Assembly (NCBI GenBank): GCA_019634675.1
Contig: JAHCAX010000002.1
Span: 186,001 to 250,000, forward strand
DNA length: 64,000 nucleotides
Direction of reading: 5' to 3'
From: Acherontichlamydia pituitae
GTDB taxonomy: Bacteria > Chlamydiota > Chlamydiia > Chlamydiales > Rhabdochlamydiaceae
Below, one piece after another: positions 63,041 through 64,000 of this stretch. The translations under genes were made by a program, and so were the position numbers. Under the pieces are notes generated by a model. The model saw only the letters and a program-made list of their open reading frames with translations, was not told where the DNA came from and did no database searches. Each line of letters starts with the position of its first letter. Within the stretch, counting starts at the first letter, position 1.

Positions 63041-63598
63041 ATGAACCCACGTGAAGATGCTGTAGAACCAAAAGCAAAGAATCTTCGTGAAGTTGAAGAC
63101 GTGATTGCTAAGGCGATCAAAAAAGTCAACGGCAGAAAAGAAAATGACCTCTGCAAATACCTCCCTATGTCTAGCGGGGGCTACATGCACCACTTTACGC
63201 TGAGAAAAATGAAAAACAGAGCGCCTCATGAATTGAGCTCTCTCATTGAAAAATTCATTATCAATTCTGACAGACCATCTTCTGTAGCTCCAAAACAACG
63301 CGCAGCACGCGGATCCCGCAAACGCCGCGACCAAGTGACGTTCACACGCACGCAACTGGAAAGGATGCTGAATATCGCTAGGCTCGCTGGAGACAAAGAA
63401 ATGGTTTCTATCCTTGCTCCAAAAAAATCCTTGGCTTCATGCAAACGTGAGCTGATCGCTTCTATCCGCCACGGCAAAATTGAGCCTGAGCTCTGGAATG
63501 CATATGTTGAATCTTGCAACGCAGTTCAACAACAAGCTCTAGGGATGAACAACTTAAGTGAGATCATTGCTGCAGCAGCTGCAGCTGCTCAACGGTAG
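63041..63598 (+). CDS. Basic alanine-tailed protein next to ytgA, unknown
   Basis: 185 residues from an ATG with AAGGAA eight bases upstream; a TTG at 63008 is in frame but less likely. Strongly basic patches (KQRAARGSRKRRDQVTFTR near 87-105) suggest nucleic-acid binding. The end is NNLSEIIAAAAAAAQR. The first 60 residues (REVEDVIAKAIKKVNGRKEN) are helical. No domain is recognised. In C. trachomatis a small conserved hypothetical gene (CT066) lies beside ytgA, so this may be its counterpart; that is position only. Confidence 0.65.
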   Translation: MNPREDAVEPKAKNLREVEDVIAKAIKKVNGRKENDLCKYLPMSSGGYMHHFTLRKMKNRAPHELSSLIEKFIINSDRPSSVAPKQRAARGSRKRRDQVTFTRTQLERMLNIARLAGDKEMVSILAPKKSLASCKRELIASIRHGKIEPELWNAYVESCNAVQQQALGMNNLSEIIAAAAAAAQR

Positions 63599-63613
63599 TC
63601 TTTCTACTCGATG

Positions 63614-63653
63614 AACACCCCGGAGATTTGCATCCCGGGGTGTTTCTTTTTTC
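63614..63653 (+). terminator. Rho-independent terminator
   Basis: AACACCCCGG and CCGGGGTGTT form a 10-bp stem with an 11-base loop, followed by CTTTTTT, 16 bp past the stop at 63598. Confidence 0.85.
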
Positions 63654-63683
63654 CATCGCAACCAATTTTCGACCAGCGAACGC

Positions 63684-64000
63684 ATGCAACATATCATTAT
63701 TGGAATCCCTCTGCCAGAATCTGTTAAGAAAAATCTTTATTTACAATGCTGCGGCCTCAGCAACGCCCACTGGATAGAAGCAGAACAGTTCCATCTCTGT
63801 TTAATAGACATCGGGAAGCGGAGCGGCCCTGAGGTCTTAGACATCATTAATGTCCTGCAAGGAATCGTTTTGCCTCCTTTTACAGTTGCTCTGGAAGGGA
63901 TAGCCAGCTTCTCGTCCGGCCATGGATTTCAAGTGATAGCAGCCATGGTAGCGATCTCGCCCCCTTTGAACAAACTAAAAAGTTTAATCTACTCCCAATT
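63684..64000 (+). CDS. 2H phosphoesterase / RNA 2',3'-cyclic phosphodiesterase (ThpR/LigT-like), N-terminal part
   Basis: An ATG-started frame without stop runs to the window edge, 105 codons. The product opens MQHIIIGIPLPESVKKNLY, then WIEAEQFHLCLIDIG near 30-44, with an H-x-C/T-x first motif, and PFTVALEGIASF near 70-81. This order fits the first half of the 2H (LigT) fold. The second H-x-T motif would lie beyond the window. Known members hydrolyse 2',3'-cyclic ends of RNA. The Thr of the first motif is Cys here, which could weaken activity. Confidence 0.6.
   Translation, partial: MQHIIIGIPLPESVKKNLYLQCCGLSNAHWIEAEQFHLCLIDIGKRSGPEVLDIINVLQGIVLPPFTVALEGIASFSSGHGFQVIAAMVAISPPLNKLKSLIYSQ

Overview
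The window looks like a chromosomal segment from a member of the order Chlamydiales outside the Chlamydiaceae, most like the Waddlia group. Several blocks keep the gene order of Chlamydia trachomatis: ytgA-ytgB-ytgCR-ytgD-dxr-rseP, hrcA-grpE-dnaK, serS/VIT-family/zntA-like, and ptsI-ptsH near a comEC homologue. The window also has genes typical of amoeba-associated relatives: a MOMP-like porin, NDH-2, a large NAD-glutamate dehydrogenase, and proteins built from eukaryote-type domains. GC looks to be in the mid-40s percent by eye. The species is an inference.

Layout. 1-2.6 kb: two tandem minus-strand paralogues resembling the actin-fragmin-kinase catalytic domain; the first is cut by the window edge. 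2.8-6.8 kb: a minus-strand operon of a SUKH-like protein, hprK, ptsH and ptsI. 7.1-16.8 kb: plus-strand NDH-2, short ComEC, MOMP-like porin, tRNA-His, uppP, ftsK, a small membrane protein, a receiver/metallo-beta-lactamase fusion and a MazG-like protein. 17-23.5 kb: three paralogues of an unrecognised family, interleaved with a WalJ-like hydrolase, a K+ channel and a small coiled protein. 23.5-34.7 kb: fused E1 dehydrogenase, UPF0158-like AT-hook protein, MFS transporter, methyltransferase, serS, M18 peptidase, VIT-family protein and P1B ATPase. 34.8-40.4 kb: two giant kinase-like paralogues. 40.9-47.9 kb: glutamate dehydrogenase, then hrcA-grpE-dnaK behind a CIRCE-like operator. 48-54.3 kb: SET-domain protein, GH3 glycosidase, USP-type deubiquitinase and a methyltransferase. 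54.3-62.3 kb: the rseP/dxr/ytgDCBA block. The right end has a basic alanine-rich protein and the start of a 2H phosphoesterase.

Two themes stand out. The first is a set of candidate host-directed proteins: AFK-like kinases, PI-kinase-like proteins, a SET methyltransferase with nuclear-localisation-like patches, and a USP. The USP and the two large kinases appear to share a helical repeat. The second is a set of long intergenic palindromes: four of about 165-180 bp, one of 68 bp, one of about 290 bp and one of 660 bp, plus a 40-bp tandem repeat. They do not share terminal sequences and no known element explains them.

All functional calls rest on reading motifs by eye. No database search was run.
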